A DNA stretch of 61,291 bases from Enterobacter quasihormaechei (GCF_004331385.1 NZ_SJON01000022.1:1-61291), one strand, 5' to 3'. Positions 8,391 to 18,677 are shown, counted from the stretch's first letter. Notes: generated from the sequence alone by a model not told the origin. Made by a program: numbers and translations.

Positions 8391-9935
8391 ATGGCCGAGT
8401 CACAACCCTTATCCGCCGCTCCTGAGGGGGCGGAATACCTGAGAGCGGTGCTACGCGCGCCGGTCTATGAAGCCGTGCAGGTCACGCCCCTGCAAAAAAT
8501 GGAAAAACTCTCCTCGCGCCTCGACAACGTCATTCTGGTGAAGCGCGAAGACCGCCAGCCGGTGCACAGCTTTAAGCTGCGCGGTGCCTACGCGATGATA
8601 GCGGGGCTGACGGACGAGCAGAAAGCGCGCGGCGTCATTACCGCGTCGGCGGGCAACCACGCGCAGGGCGTGGCGTTCTCCTCGGCCCGTTTAGGGCTGA
8701 AGGCGCTGATCGTGATGCCGGTTGCCACCGCGGATATCAAAGTCGACGCGGTGCGCGGTTTTGGCGGGGAAGTGCTGCTCCACGGCGCGAATTTTGACGA
8801 AGCCAAAGCCAAAGCGATTGAGCTGGCGCAGCAGCAGGGCTTCACCTGGGTGCCGCCGTTCGACCACCCGATGGTGATTGCCGGGCAGGGCACGCTGGCG
8901 CTGGAGCTGTTGCAGCAGGATGCCCATCTCGACCGCGTCTTCGTCCCGGTGGGCGGCGGCGGGCTGGCGGCAGGCATGGCGGTGCTGATCAAACAGCTAA
9001 TGCCGCAGATCAAGGTGATTGCAGTTGAAGCGGAAGACTCTGCCTGCCTTAAAGCGGCGCTGGACGCCGGACATCCGGTGGATCTGCCGCGCGTCGGGCT
9101 GTTTGCCGAGGGCGTGGCGGTGAAGCGCATTGGCGATGAAACGTTCCGTCTGTGCCAGGAGTATCTGGACGATATCGTCACCGTCGACAGCGACGCCATC
9201 TGCGCGGCAATGAAAGATCTGTTCGAAGATGTACGTGCGGTGGCGGAGCCGTCCGGCGCGCTGGCGCTGGCGGGGATGAAAAAATACATCGCCCAGCACA
9301 ACATCCGCGGCGAACGTCTGGCGCACGTGCTGTCGGGTGCCAACGTGAACTTCCATGGTCTGCGCTACGTTTCCGAGCGCTGCGAGCTGGGCGAACAGCG
9401 TGAAGCGCTGCTGGCGGTGACCATCCCGGAAGAGAAGGGCAGCTTCCTGAAGTTCTGCCAGCTGCTGGGCGGTCGTTCGGTAACGGAGTTCAACTACCGC
9501 TTTGCCGATGCCAAAGATGCCTGCATTTTTGTCGGCGTGCGTCTGAGCCGGGGCGTGGAGGAGCGAAAAGAGATCCTCAGCCTGCTGCATGAAGGCGGCT
9601 ACAGCGTGGTCGATCTCTCCGACGATGAAATGGCGAAGCTGCACGTGCGCTATATGGTCGGCGGGCGTCCCTCGAAACCGCTCCAGGAACGCCTGTTCAG
9701 CTTCGAGTTCCCGGAATCACCGGGCGCGCTGCTCAAGTTCCTGCACACGCTGGGCACGCACTGGAACATCTCCCTGTTCCACTACCGTAGCCACGGCACC
9801 GACTACGGCCGCGTGCTGGCGGCGTTCGAGCTGGGCGAGCACGAGCCGGATTTCGAAACGCGCCTGAACGAGCTGGGCTATGAGTGCCATGACGAAACCC
9901 ACAATCCGGCGTTCAGGTTCTTTCTGGCAGGCTAG
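8391..9935 (+). CDS. ilvA: Biosynthetic threonine deaminase IlvA
   Basis: A 514-aa fold-type II PLP enzyme that turns threonine into 2-oxobutanoate and ammonia, the committed step to isoleucine. The PLP lysine is Lys62 in HSFKLRGAY, and a glycine-rich phosphate loop (VGGGGLAAG) lies near residue 188. The C-terminal third (about 330-514) forms two ACT-like regulatory domains that bind isoleucine (inhibitor) and valine (activator). I chose the ATG at 8391 because it gives the same start and length as E. coli (MAxSQPLS). An ATG three bases earlier overlaps the ilvD stop and may also be used. It is the last gene of the operon and converges with ilvY. Confidence 0.97.
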   Translation: MAESQPLSAAPEGAEYLRAVLRAPVYEAVQVTPLQKMEKLSSRLDNVILVKREDRQPVHSFKLRGAYAMIAGLTDEQKARGVITASAGNHAQGVAFSSARLGLKALIVMPVATADIKVDAVRGFGGEVLLHGANFDEAKAKAIELAQQQGFTWVPPFDHPMVIAGQGTLALELLQQDAHLDRVFVPVGGGGLAAGMAVLIKQLMPQIKVIAVEAEDSACLKAALDAGHPVDLPRVGLFAEGVAVKRIGDETFRLCQEYLDDIVTVDSDAICAAMKDLFEDVRAVAEPSGALALAGMKKYIAQHNIRGERLAHVLSGANVNFHGLRYVSERCELGEQREALLAVTIPEEKGSFLKFCQLLGGRSVTEFNYRFADAKDACIFVGVRLSRGVEERKEILSLLHEGGYSVVDLSDDEMAKLHVRYMVGGRPSKPLQERLFSFEFPESPGALLKFLHTLGTHWNISLFHYRSHGTDYGRVLAAFELGEHEPDFETRLNELGYECHDETHNPAFRFFLAG

Positions 9936-10822
9936 TGGTTCGGCAATATCTTCCAGAACGCATCAATAAGCGGCTCATGCAGCCGCTTTTTTTGCGCACA
10001 TACGCCAAGCTCAAACGGCGTTTTCTCGTCGCTGCGCTCCAGAATCATCACGCGGTTGCGCACCGGCTCCGGGCTGTTTTCCAGCACCACTTCCGGCAGC
10101 AGCGCCACGCCGCAGCCGAGCGCTACCATTGAGACCATCGCCTCATGTCCGCCCACCGTGGCGTAAATCGACGGGTTGCTGATCTTCTGGCGGCGGAACC
10201 ATAGCTCAATGCGGCGGCGCACCGGGCCCTGATCGGCCATGATAAACGGCACCGTGGACCAGTCCGGTTTCTCAACAGATATCTGATTACGCACCGGGCA
10301 GGGCAGCGCCGGAGCAATCAGCACCACCGCCAGATTCTCCAGCATCGAGAACGCCACCGCGCCCGGCAGCGTTTCGGGCTTCCCGGCAATGGCCAGATCC
10401 GCTTCGCCGGTCACCACTTTTTCCATGGCGTCGGCGGCATCGCCGGTAGTGAGTTTAATTTCAACCGACGGATGCTCCGCGCGAAAGCGGTCAAGAATGG
10501 GAGGAAGATGGCTATAGGCTGCCGTTACGGAGCAGAAAATATGGAGTTCACCAGAGAGCGACGGCCCCTTCTGGTCGATGGTGTGCCGCAGCTGCTGATA
10601 CTGCAACAAGGTTTGCTGGGCAAAAACCCGCAGCTCGTCGCCCGCTTCCGTAAGGGTAACGGTACGGTTATCGCGCACGAAAAGCGGCTGGCCGAGGTCT
10701 TCCTCAAGGCGCTGGATCTGGCGCGAAAGCGTGGAGGGGCTGACGTGCATCGCCCGGGCGCTGCGGCCAAAGTGACGGCTTTCCGCCAGGTGCAGGAACA
10801 TTTTTAGATCGCGTAAATCCAC
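9932..10822 (-). CDS. ilvY: LysR-family activator IlvY
   Basis: A 296-aa LysR-type regulator that activates ilvC when the substrates acetolactate or acetohydroxybutyrate accumulate. The DNA-binding region covers residues 1-60 (HLAESRHFGRSARAMHVSPS). The start is the GTG at 10822. It is preceded at good distance by gggag and gives a protein that lines up with E. coli IlvY from residue 1. The in-frame ATG at 10846 has no ribosome-binding site and lies in the operator. The gene is divergent from ilvC with the shared control region between them, and its 3' end overlaps that of ilvA by four bases. Confidence 0.94.
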   Translation of the reverse strand: MDLRDLKMFLHLAESRHFGRSARAMHVSPSTLSRQIQRLEEDLGQPLFVRDNRTVTLTEAGDELRVFAQQTLLQYQQLRHTIDQKGPSLSGELHIFCSVTAAYSHLPPILDRFRAEHPSVEIKLTTGDAADAMEKVVTGEADLAIAGKPETLPGAVAFSMLENLAVVLIAPALPCPVRNQISVEKPDWSTVPFIMADQGPVRRRIELWFRRQKISNPSIYATVGGHEAMVSMVALGCGVALLPEVVLENSPEPVRNRVMILERSDEKTPFELGVCAQKKRLHEPLIDAFWKILPNH

Positions 10823-10844
10823 CGATTCCACTCCCTCTTTTTTC

Positions 10845-10861
10845 ATTGCAAAAACTGCAAT
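10845..10861. promoter_or_regulatory. IlvY operator in the ilvY-ilvC control region
   Basis: A perfect inverted repeat, ATTGCA-N5-TGCAAT, located 22 bases upstream of the ilvY start. IlvY in E. coli binds two operators in this divergent region. A second, weaker candidate with gcaat and ttgta half-sites lies around 10888-10908, nearer ilvC. The assignment rests on symmetry and location. Confidence 0.75.
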
Positions 10862-10974
10862 GTGATGTTGTGAATATATCAATTTCCGCAATAAATTTCC
10901 TGTTGTAATGTGGGTACATTCTCGCTGAAACGCGAACCGAACAATAAGACACACAACATCACGAGGTATCACCC

Positions 10975-12450
10975 ATGGCTAACTACTTTAATACACTGAA
11001 CTTGCGCCAGCAGCTGGCGCAGCTGGGCAAATGCCGCTTCATGGCGCGCGATGAATTTGCCGATGGCGCGAGCTACCTTCAGGGTAAAAAAGTGGTCATC
11101 GTCGGCTGTGGCGCACAGGGCCTTAATCAGGGCCTGAACATGCGTGACTCCGGGCTGGATATCTCCTACGCCCTGCGCAAAGAAGCGATTGCTGAAAAGC
11201 GTGCCTCCTGGCGCAAAGCGACCGAAAACGGCTTTAAGGTGGGTACTTACGAAGAGCTGATCCCGCAGGCGGATCTGGTCGTTAACCTGACGCCGGACAA
11301 GCAGCACTCTGACGTTGTGCGTTCCGTACAGCCGCTGATGAAAGACGGCGCCGCGCTGGGTTACTCCCACGGCTTCAACATCGTTGAAGTGGGCGAGCAG
11401 ATCCGTAAAGACATCACCGTAGTGATGGTGGCGCCGAAGTGCCCGGGTACGGAAGTGCGTGAAGAGTACAAGCGTGGTTTTGGCGTGCCGACGCTGATCG
11501 CAGTTCACCCGGAAAACGATCCGAAAGGCGAAGGCATGGCGATTGCCAAAGCCTGGGCAGCGGCCACTGGCGGCCACCGTGCGGGCGTGCTGGAATCTTC
11601 CTTCGTTGCGGAAGTGAAATCTGACCTGATGGGCGAGCAGACCATTCTGTGCGGCATGCTCCAGGCCGGCTCTCTGCTGTGCTTCGACAAGCTGGTGGAA
11701 GAAGGTACCGATCCGGCCTACGCAGAAAAACTGATTCAGTTCGGCTGGGAAACCATCACCGAAGCGCTGAAGCAGGGCGGCATTACGCTGATGATGGATC
11801 GTCTGTCCAACCCGGCAAAACTGCGCGCGTTCGCACTCTCTGAGCAGCTGAAAACCATCATGGCGCCGCTGTTCCAGAAACACATGGACGACATCATCTC
11901 CGGCGAGTTCTCTTCCGGCATGATGGCGGACTGGGCGAATGACGACAAAAAACTGCTGACCTGGCGCGAAGAGACCGGTAAAACCGCGTTCGAAACCGCA
12001 CCGCAGTACGATGGCAAAATCACCGAGCAGGAGTACTTCGACAAAGGCGTACTGATGATCGCGATGGTGAAAGCAGGCGTTGAGCTGGCGTTCGAAACCA
12101 TGGTGGATTCCGGCATCATCGAAGAGTCGGCGTACTATGAATCACTGCACGAACTGCCGCTGATTGCGAACACTATCGCCCGTAAGCGTCTGTACGAAAT
12201 GAACGTGGTGATCTCCGATACCGCCGAGTACGGTAACTACCTGTTCTCTTACGCATGCGTGCCGCTGCTGAAAGAGTTCATGACTACCCTGCAAGCAGGC
12301 GATCTGGGCAAAGCGATTGCGGAAGGTGCGGTTGATAACGCGCAGCTGCGTGACGTAAACGAAGCGATTCGCAGCCATGAAATCGAGAAAGTGGGCCAGA
12401 AACTGCGCGGCTACATGACCGATATGAAACGCATCGCGGTAGCAGGCTAA
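10975..12450 (+). CDS. ilvC: Ketol-acid reductoisomerase IlvC
   Basis: A 491-aa class II (long-form) acetohydroxyacid isomeroreductase. It converts acetolactate or acetohydroxybutyrate to the dihydroxy acids with NADPH and Mg2+. The N-terminal Rossmann domain carries a GCGAQG motif at about residues 45-50; two repeated C-terminal knotted domains account for the length above the 330 aa of short forms. The enzyme is soluble. The gene is transcribed alone from a promoter shared with divergent ilvY and is induced by its own substrates through IlvY. Immediately downstream the gene order departs from E. coli K-12: ppiC is expected and trmL is found. Confidence 0.98.
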   Translation: MANYFNTLNLRQQLAQLGKCRFMARDEFADGASYLQGKKVVIVGCGAQGLNQGLNMRDSGLDISYALRKEAIAEKRASWRKATENGFKVGTYEELIPQADLVVNLTPDKQHSDVVRSVQPLMKDGAALGYSHGFNIVEVGEQIRKDITVVMVAPKCPGTEVREEYKRGFGVPTLIAVHPENDPKGEGMAIAKAWAAATGGHRAGVLESSFVAEVKSDLMGEQTILCGMLQAGSLLCFDKLVEEGTDPAYAEKLIQFGWETITEALKQGGITLMMDRLSNPAKLRAFALSEQLKTIMAPLFQKHMDDIISGEFSSGMMADWANDDKKLLTWREETGKTAFETAPQYDGKITEQEYFDKGVLMIAMVKAGVELAFETMVDSGIIEESAYYESLHELPLIANTIARKRLYEMNVVISDTAEYGNYLFSYACVPLLKEFMTTLQAGDLGKAIAEGAVDNAQLRDVNEAIRSHEIEKVGQKLRGYMTDMKRIAVAG

Positions 12451-12460
12451 ATACGACGAA

Positions 12461-12482
12461 TCGGGTGGCGCAAGCCACCCGA
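12461..12482. terminator. Hairpin between ilvC and trmL
   Basis: A 9-bp perfect stem (tcgggtggc / gccacccga) with a GCAA loop, placed between convergent ilvC and trmL. Only short T-runs follow in either direction, so it may act as a weak bidirectional terminator, or it may be a shortened REP-type palindrome. It lies exactly at a gene-order breakpoint relative to E. coli. Confidence 0.55.
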
Positions 12483-12488
12483 AGTGTT

Positions 12489-12962
12489 TCAGCTACGCAG
12501 TATCGCGCCGGGATATCCCAGCTGGCGCCACGCCTCATACACCACCACCGACACCGCATTCGACAGGTTCATGCTGCGGCTGTCCGGCATCATCGGAATA
12601 CGAATTTTTTGCTCGGCTGGCAGGGCATCCAGAATGGTGGCCGGCAGGCCGCGGGTTTCCGGACCAAACATCAGATAATCCCCGTTCTGATAGCTTACGG
12701 CGCTGTGCGCTGGCGTACCTTTGGTGGTCAGGGCGAACATGCGCTGCGGCTTCTCGGCGTCCAGAAACGCGGCGTAATCGTGATGACGAACGACGGCAGT
12801 AAACTCATGGTAGTCCAGCCCGGCGCGGCGCAGGCGTTTGTCGTCCCACGTGAAGCCCATCGGCTCAATGATGTGCAGACGAAAACCGGTGTTGGCGCAC
12901 AGGCGGATGATATTGCCGGTATTGGGTGGGATTTCTGGTTCGAATAAGACGATGTTAAGCAT
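12489..12962 (-). CDS. trmL: tRNA (cytidine/uridine-34-2'-O)-methyltransferase TrmL
   Basis: A 157-aa SPOUT-class methyltransferase that 2'-O-methylates the wobble base of the two tRNA-Leu species reading CAA and UAA-type anticodons, with S-adenosylmethionine as donor. The SPOUT knot motifs are visible: NTGNIIR at 14-20, GPETRGLP at 100-107 and the [15 protein letters not shown] stretch from residue 130. Homodimeric in E. coli, with the same length. In E. coli K-12 trmL follows lldD on the same strand, with cysE beyond. Here it is separated from lldD by a transporter gene and has ilvC as its other neighbour. Confidence 0.95.
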   Translation of the reverse strand: MLNIVLFEPEIPPNTGNIIRLCANTGFRLHIIEPMGFTWDDKRLRRAGLDYHEFTAVVRHHDYAAFLDAEKPQRMFALTTKGTPAHSAVSYQNGDYLMFGPETRGLPATILDALPAEQKIRIPMMPDSRSMNLSNAVSVVVYEAWRQLGYPGAILRS

Positions 12963-13008
12963 GCTGCCCCCTTAATTGCGGGGGGCAGAATAGCAGAAAA
13001 GAGAGGGA

Positions 13009-14349
13009 CTACGCGACGCCCGGTTCCTGTATACGGCAACGCAGCATTTTGTAGCAGGTCGCCGCCGCAGCCACCAGAGCGGGCACGCTGAGGATCATTA
13101 AAATACTGTCTGCCTGCCACTGCATGGAAAGAAGCTGGGCGCTGGTCATGGTGCCCGCCACGCCACCGAAGCGGCCGATCCCCTGCATCCAGGCGATACC
13201 CGTCGCGCGGCACTCGGTAGGGTAAAAGGTAGCGGCCAGAGTTTGCATGCCCGACTGCGCGCCGTTCATCGCGATCCCCATCAGGAATATCAGCCCGCCA
13301 AACATGACGATATGGTTATGCTCAATGCCCAGTAAAAGAATAAGGCCCATCGTCAATACGAAACCACCCGCGACCACCTTATGCGCTTCCCAGCGGTCCA
13401 TCATCCAGCCGGCGAGCAGAATGCCTGCGGTACCGCCGAAGGTAAACAGGGAGGTCAGCCAGGCGGACTCCGCCAGCGCATAGCCCATCCCCTGCATCAG
13501 CGTCGGCATCCAGCTAAGCAGGACGTAGTAAATGACCAGCCCCATAAAATAGGTGACCCACAGCATCAGGGTGCCGGGTAGCCAGGGCATGGAAAAAAGC
13601 TGCGCCACGCTCCCTTTTTTAGACGCCACCTTTTCTTCCGCCAGGAAAAAGCCCGTGACGCTATCGAGCGTGCTGCGGGCGAACCGGCTGGCGATGCGGC
13701 GAACCTGCGCGACGTCTTTCCCGCGCTGAACCAGAAACTTCACCGATTCCGGCAGCAGCAGCGCCAGCAGCACGGTTAAAATCAGCGGCGCAATCGCGCC
13801 GGTGAGCAGTACGCTTCGCCAGCCGTGGTGAGGGATAAGCCAGGAAGAGATCGCCCCGCCGCCCGCCGCACCCAGCGGAAAGCCGCAGTACATGGTATTG
13901 ATCGCCATGGCGCGGCAGCGCTGAGGAGCAAACTCCGAGATCAGCGTGATGGCGTTTGGCATTGCAGCACCCAGCCCGAGGCCCGTCAGAAATCGCCACA
14001 GCGTCAGCGTATTCAGGCTTTGCGCCCAGGCCGTACCCAGGCTCGCCAGGCCGAAGAACAGGCACGAGAAGACCAGCACGCGTTTGCGTCCCATGCGGTC
14101 CGATACCGGACCTGCAATCAGGGCTCCCAGCGACAGCCCCAGCAGCGCTGCGCTCAGCACCGGCCCCAGATCCTGTTTATCTATTCCCCACTCCGCCGAC
14201 AGCGTAGGCGCAATGTAACCCATCGCTGCGGTATCGAACCCATCGATCGCCAGCACCAGAAAGCCCAGCACAATAAGAAGCCAGTGAAACCCTGAAAAGG
14301 GGCTTTCATCGATCACCTGCTGAATATCCACCCGACCTGAATACGTCAT
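13009..14349 (-). CDS. MFS transporter, aromatic acid:H+ symporter (AAHS) type
   Basis: A 446-aa major-facilitator permease with about 12 membrane segments. Two signatures place it in the AAHS family (PcaK, MhpT, VanK and relatives): DGFD in the first membrane segment (36-39) and GPVSDRMGRKR in the loop after segment 2 (80-90). Members import aromatic or related carboxylic acids with protons; the substrate here cannot be read from sequence. The start at 14349 is preceded by ggagagg; an upstream extension to 14430 has no such site. There is no aromatic-degradation gene nearby, so it is an orphan between trmL and lldD, which are adjacent in E. coli K-12. Acquired cargo or loss in E. coli are both possible. 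Confidence 0.8.
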   Translation of the reverse strand: MTYSGRVDIQQVIDESPFSGFHWLLIVLGFLVLAIDGFDTAAMGYIAPTLSAEWGIDKQDLGPVLSAALLGLSLGALIAGPVSDRMGRKRVLVFSCLFFGLASLGTAWAQSLNTLTLWRFLTGLGLGAAMPNAITLISEFAPQRCRAMAINTMYCGFPLGAAGGGAISSWLIPHHGWRSVLLTGAIAPLILTVLLALLLPESVKFLVQRGKDVAQVRRIASRFARSTLDSVTGFFLAEEKVASKKGSVAQLFSMPWLPGTLMLWVTYFMGLVIYYVLLSWMPTLMQGMGYALAESAWLTSLFTFGGTAGILLAGWMMDRWEAHKVVAGGFVLTMGLILLLGIEHNHIVMFGGLIFLMGIAMNGAQSGMQTLAATFYPTECRATGIAWMQGIGRFGGVAGTMTSAQLLSMQWQADSILMILSVPALVAAAATCYKMLRCRIQEPGVA

Positions 14350-14470
14350 ATGCGCCTCTCCGATGTGATGTTGTTTTTGTGTTCTTGTATTTGCTTGTCT
14401 ATACAATTGCGGAGGGGCAGGGTGTGTCAAATTTTCTTATCCAGAATGTTACGTAGGTGTTATTTTCGAT

Positions 14471-14502
14471 AAAAAAAAGCGCCCGAGGGGGAAACCGGGC
14501 GC
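14471..14502 (-). terminator. Terminator of the lldPRD operon
   Basis: On the minus strand a gcgcccg / cgggcgc stem is followed by eight T's, 29 bases after the lldD stop. It is a typical rho-independent terminator that isolates the operon from the downstream transporter gene. Confidence 0.92.
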
Positions 14503-14530
14503 AGGGAAAAGGTGGGGTAACGGGAGAAGA

Positions 14531-15718
14531 TCAGGCCGCGTCGCCATGTGACAGCGGAGCCAGCGCCGCCGGTAGTTTACTCAGCTCCTGCACCAGCGAA
14601 TCCTTACTGATTTCGCTAATCGACTTCGCACCGGTCAGGGTCATCGCCACCTTCATCTCTTTCTCGATCAGGTTCAGCAGGTTCGCCACGCCCGCCTGAC
14701 CGCTGGTGGCCAGGGCATAGAGGTACGCGCGGCCCAGCAGCACGCTGTCTGCGCCCAGCGCAATCATGCGCACCACGTCCAGCCCGTTACGAATACCGCT
14801 GTCAGCCAGGATCGCAATATCGCCCTTCACCGCATCGGCAATGGCGGGCAGCGCGCGGGCGGAAGAGAGCACCCCGTCGAGCTGGCGTCCGCCGTGGTTA
14901 GAAACGACGATCCCGTCGGCGCCGAAACGCACCGCGTCGCGGGCATCTTCCGGATCGAGGATCCCTTTGATCACCATCGGGCCATCCCAGAATTCGCGGA
15001 TCCACTCCAGGTCCTTCCACGAGATCGACGGATCGAAGTTATTCGCCAGCCAGCCGATGTAATCTTCCAGGCCGGTCGGTTTACCCAGGTAGGCCGAAAT
15101 ATTGCCCAGATCGTGCGGACGGCCGTTCAGCCCTACATCCCACGCCCACTGCGGATGCGTCACCGCCTGCCAGTAGCGGCGCATCGCGGCGTTCGGGCCG
15201 CTCATGCCGGAGTGGGCGTCGCGGTAGCGGGCGCCGGGCGTGGGCATATCGACGGTAAAGACCAGCGTTGAGCAGCCCGCCGCTTTGGCGCGCTCCAGCG
15301 CGTTACGCATAAAGCCGCGATCGCGCAGGACGTACAGCTGGAACCACATCGGGCGCTTGAGGGTCGGCGCGACCTCTTCAATCGGGCAGACTGAGACGGT
15401 AGAAAGCGTAAATGGAATGCCTTTGGCATCCGCTGCGGCGGCAGCCTGCACTTCGCCCCGGCGGGCGTACATGCCGCATAAGCCAACGGGCGCAAGCGCC
15501 ACCGGCATGGCGAGCGTTTCGTTAAACAGCTTTGTCTCAAGGCTCAGGTCAGACATATTCTTCAGCACGCGCTGGCGCAGGGCCACCTCAGAGAGATCCT
15601 CCACGTTGCGGCGCAGGGTATATTCGGCGTAAGCCCCGCCATCAATGTAGTGGAACAGGAACGGCGGCAAAATGCGCTGCGCCGCGGCGCGATAGTCACT
15701 GGCTGCTGAAATAATCAT
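14531..15718 (-). CDS. lldD: L-lactate dehydrogenase (quinone) LldD
   Basis: A 395-aa FMN-dependent alpha-hydroxy-acid dehydrogenase that oxidises L-lactate to pyruvate and passes electrons to the respiratory quinone pool at the inner membrane. The catalytic base is His275 in [10 protein letters not shown], the family signature. The N-terminal half carries the FMN-binding barrel elements, including the conserved APVGLCG (76-82). The length is one residue short of E. coli LldD. The start overlaps the lldR stop by four bases (ATGA), so the two are translationally coupled. It is the last gene of the lactate operon. Confidence 0.97.
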   Translation of the reverse strand: MIISAASDYRAAAQRILPPFLFHYIDGGAYAEYTLRRNVEDLSEVALRQRVLKNMSDLSLETKLFNETLAMPVALAPVGLCGMYARRGEVQAAAAADAKGIPFTLSTVSVCPIEEVAPTLKRPMWFQLYVLRDRGFMRNALERAKAAGCSTLVFTVDMPTPGARYRDAHSGMSGPNAAMRRYWQAVTHPQWAWDVGLNGRPHDLGNISAYLGKPTGLEDYIGWLANNFDPSISWKDLEWIREFWDGPMVIKGILDPEDARDAVRFGADGIVVSNHGGRQLDGVLSSARALPAIADAVKGDIAILADSGIRNGLDVVRMIALGADSVLLGRAYLYALATSGQAGVANLLNLIEKEMKVAMTLTGAKSISEISKDSLVQELSKLPAALAPLSHGDAA

Positions 15719-16488
15719 GCTTTGTTCTCCCTGGAAATATCACTCTCGCCAGGCAGACGGGTAATACGCGCCTGTCGGGCCTGATCTTCATCGAATCGTT
15801 TAATGGTGGTGTGCACGAACCCGAGATGCGCCATCATCGCTTTACGCGCGGCCTCGGCATCGCCGGCAAGAATGGCGTTGAGCACGGCTTCATGCTGTTC
15901 GGTCAGCTGAGCGAAGACCGGCGGGACCAGATACATGCGCTGGCGGCTCTGCTTCACGGAGGATTGCAGCAGGTCGAAGAACCCGCGCATGGTTTGCAGC
16001 AGCACGACGTTATGGGACGCCTCGGCAATCGCCAGATGAAAACGCACGTCGGCCTGCGAGGCGATATCCGGGTCGCTGCTTTGCGTGGCGTCAAAACAGG
16101 CTTTGAGCTTCTCTTTGTCGGCGTCGGTCGCCCGCATCGCCGCGTGCCACGCGGTGCTGGTCTCGATGGCGTGACGCGCTTCGAGGATGTCAAAGCTGTA
16201 GTCCGGGTCGTTTTCCATCAGCGTTTTCAGCGGCTGAACGATGTTTTGTTCGGACCAGTCATCATGCTGCCAGCGCACAAAAGTGCCGCCGCCGCGACGG
16301 CTCAGCAGCACACCTTCGCTGACCAGCGTTGCCAGCGCCTCGCGCAGTGAATTGCGCGACACGCCAAGCTGGGCGGCAAGCTGGCGTTCGGCGGGCAATC
16401 TCATGCCCGCCTCCAGCTGTTGTTCTTCAATCAGCGCCCGCACGCGAGTGGCAATCTCGTCGGACAGGCGTCTGGGCATCACTATCAT
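15715..16488 (-). CDS. lldR: Lactate-responsive regulator LldR
   Basis: A 257-aa GntR-family regulator with an N-terminal winged helix (about 5-70; the recognition region is around [13 protein letters not shown]) and a C-terminal FCD ligand domain (about 90-230). In E. coli LldR binds two operators flanking the lldP promoter, represses without L-lactate and activates with it. Two matching operators with nearly the E. coli spacing are present upstream of lldP here (18217-18229 and 18342-18354). The gene overlaps lldP and lldD by four bases each, so the three are one translational unit. Confidence 0.96.
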   Translation of the reverse strand: MIVMPRRLSDEIATRVRALIEEQQLEAGMRLPAERQLAAQLGVSRNSLREALATLVSEGVLLSRRGGGTFVRWQHDDWSEQNIVQPLKTLMENDPDYSFDILEARHAIETSTAWHAAMRATDADKEKLKACFDATQSSDPDIASQADVRFHLAIAEASHNVVLLQTMRGFFDLLQSSVKQSRQRMYLVPPVFAQLTEQHEAVLNAILAGDAEAARKAMMAHLGFVHTTIKRFDEDQARQARITRLPGESDISRENKA

Positions 16489-18140
16489 GGAATCATCCAG
16501 GTTAAGACATAGGCCTGCAATGTGGTGATCACACCCACCATGCAGGTAAATATCAGGCTGTGTTTAACGGTAAAGCGGAACAGATCCGACTCTTTGCCTA
16601 CCAGTCCCACCGCGGCACAGGCAATGGCGATGGACTGCGGCGAGATCATCTTCCCGGTTACGCCGCCCGTCGTGTTGGCTGCCACAAGCAGGACGTCAGA
16701 AACGCCAATCTGTTGTGCGGCCGTGGCCTGTAAGGCGGCAAACAGGGCGTTAGACGACGTATCGGAACCGGTCAGGAACACTCCCAGCCAGCCGAGGAAC
16801 GGCGAGAAGAAGGTAAATGCGTGGCCGGTGTGCGCCAGCGCTAACGCCAGCGTCGACGACAGGCCGGAGTAGTTCGAGATAAACGCGAACGCCAGCACCA
16901 TGCCGATGGAGTAGATCGGCAGCATCAGCTCTTTAATCGTTGCCGCAAAAGTCTGCACCGCGGCGGCAGGCTTCATGCGCAGCCACACCACGGAAAGGAT
17001 AGCCGCAAACAGGATGGCCGTGCCGGTGGCGGAGAACCAGTCAAACTTAAACACGGCCGCATACGGCGTGGCGTCGTGCACCACCGGCGGCATACGGGCG
17101 ACCATCTTGTCGAGGAACGGCACGGAGATGTTAATCACCATGTCGTACAGCGCGCCGCCCGGGGCGAACAGCGCCTTAAACGGCGGTATGCTCCACAGCG
17201 TCACGGTGGCGGTCAGGAACAGGAACGGCGACCACGCGCGGACGATCTGCCCGGCGGTATAGCCGGTGCGGGCGAGGGTCTGATCCACGTGCGATGCGCC
17301 CATGTCCGCAAAGCGGAAGATACGTACCGGCTGCCAGCGCTTCAGGAACAGCGTCAGACAGACCAGCGACACCAGGGAAGAGATGATGTCCGGCAGTTCC
17401 GGGCCGAGGAAGTTTGAGCTGAGGTACTGGGCAATGGCGAACGAGCCGCCTGCCACCATCACCGCAGGCCAGGTCTCCTTCACGCCGCGCCAGCCGTCCA
17501 TAATCGCCATGATCCAGAACAGTACGATAATGGTCAGGAACGGCAGCTGACGGCCCACCATCTGGCCAATCTCGAAGCTGTCCAGCCCGGTCACCTGACC
17601 CGCCACAAGAATCGGAATGCCCATCGCGCCAAACGCCACCGGCGCAGTGTTCACAATCAGGCACAGGCCAGCGGCATACAGTGGGTTAAAGCCCAACCCG
17701 ACCAGCAGCGCGGCGGTAATCGCTACCGGCGCGCCGAATCCTGCCGCGCCTTCAAGGAACGCCCCGAAGGAGAAGCCGACAATCAGCATCTGCAAACGCT
17801 GGTCCGGGGTAATAGAGAGGATCGACGAACGAATAATGTCGAACTGCCCGGTTTTGACCGAGATTTTGTAGACAAAGACCGCGGCGATGATGATCCACGC
17901 AATCGGCCACAGGCCGTAGAAGAAACCATACACCACGGAGGCCAGCGCGCGATCGACCGGCATTTTATAGAAGAACAGCGCCACCAGCAGGGCGATGGCA
18001 ACGGTATACGTCGCCGCAAGGTAGCCCTTCAGCTTGAGCTTAATCAGCGCAAAGAAGAAGAACAGGATCGGTAGCGATGCGATCAGGCTCGACAGCCAGA
18101 TATTCCCGGCTGGGTCATAGTTTTGTTGCCAGAGGCTCAT
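16485..18140 (-). CDS. lldP: L-lactate permease LldP
   Basis: A 551-aa inner-membrane transporter of the LctP family that brings in L-lactate (and in E. coli D-lactate and glycolate) with protons. Hydrophobic stretches spread over the whole length indicate about 12 or more membrane helices, starting at [16 protein letters not shown] near residue 17. Conserved family stretches such as [13 protein letters not shown] (about 129-141) and [11 protein letters not shown] are seen. It is the first gene of lldP-lldR-lldD, transcribed leftwards from a control region with LldR operators. Its length matches E. coli LldP. Confidence 0.97.
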   Translation of the reverse strand: MSLWQQNYDPAGNIWLSSLIASLPILFFFFALIKLKLKGYLAATYTVAIALLVALFFYKMPVDRALASVVYGFFYGLWPIAWIIIAAVFVYKISVKTGQFDIIRSSILSITPDQRLQMLIVGFSFGAFLEGAAGFGAPVAITAALLVGLGFNPLYAAGLCLIVNTAPVAFGAMGIPILVAGQVTGLDSFEIGQMVGRQLPFLTIIVLFWIMAIMDGWRGVKETWPAVMVAGGSFAIAQYLSSNFLGPELPDIISSLVSLVCLTLFLKRWQPVRIFRFADMGASHVDQTLARTGYTAGQIVRAWSPFLFLTATVTLWSIPPFKALFAPGGALYDMVINISVPFLDKMVARMPPVVHDATPYAAVFKFDWFSATGTAILFAAILSVVWLRMKPAAAVQTFAATIKELMLPIYSIGMVLAFAFISNYSGLSSTLALALAHTGHAFTFFSPFLGWLGVFLTGSDTSSNALFAALQATAAQQIGVSDVLLVAANTTGGVTGKMISPQSIAIACAAVGLVGKESDLFRFTVKHSLIFTCMVGVITTLQAYVLTWMIP

Positions 18141-18216
18141 GCAGGTCTCCTGAGGACCACACAGCCTGGGTTGCGGGTGAGTCTCCGCTCAACTCTGCGT
18201 CACAGTCTGCGTAAAA

Positions 18217-18229
18217 GTGGTCCATCCAA
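18217..18229. promoter_or_regulatory. Proximal LldR operator
   Basis: gtggt-N3-tccaa is a GntR-type palindrome with one mismatch in each arm relative to the distal site. It lies about 80 bases upstream of the lldP start, where E. coli O2 lies downstream of the promoter. Confidence 0.65.
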
Positions 18230-18341
18230 TTTTGTGTTGTAGGGGTTATGGCAATAAATGGTTAATCAAGTGTTGCTTTTCAGCAATGATTTTGTGAAGT
18301 GGAGCAGTAAAACTGTGAACGGTGGTTCGCTTTGAAGCGAA

Positions 18342-18354
18342 TTGGTAGGACCAA
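18342..18354. promoter_or_regulatory. Distal LldR operator
   Basis: A perfect TTGGT-N3-ACCAA palindrome, the FadR/LldR-type operator shape. Its centre is 125 bases from that of the proximal site. In E. coli the two LldR operators O1 and O2 flank the lldP promoter with nearly the same spacing, which supports DNA looping. Confidence 0.78.
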
Positions 18355-18660
18355 AAGGTCTGCGCCGTCCGTCCGTTTGCGGCGCGGGCCGTAGCAGTGG
18401 GCTGAACATCTTTTCATCAATCGGAGCGGATGGGGCGTGTTAAAGACGATAATAAAAAAGCATCAATGCGGAACTTAGGTTAACGGCGAGATATATTTTT
18501 GTTTATATTAAGTGTGTAATTGATGTTTAACGTGTAGATAAAATGGCTTATTTCAGAGAATTATAAATTTTTTTTAGGTAAAAATGCGAAATCCAATATG
18601 TAGCAAAAAATTTTAATTAAGATAAATTTCACATATAGATTTTAACAGCGTATTACAAAC

Positions 18661-18677
18661 GATCAATTGCTGATCAA
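18661..18677. promoter_or_regulatory. Distal GATC pair
   Basis: Two GATCAA elements in direct orientation, starting at 18661 and 18672, that is 11 bases or one helical turn apart. Both are Dam methylation sites. This is the half of the paired arrangement further from the fimbrial genes. Confidence 0.5.

Noticed and set aside
6814..8403. A 529-codon open frame opposite ilvD
   Set aside because: It is fully contained in a conserved gene, shows no family motif and has the His/Arg/Val-rich composition of an antisense shadow.
10823..10972. An N-terminal extension of IlvY reaching to the ilvC start
   Set aside because: The extra 50 codons cover the divergent control region with the IlvY operator. 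The GTG at 10822 has a good ribosome-binding site and matches the E. coli start.
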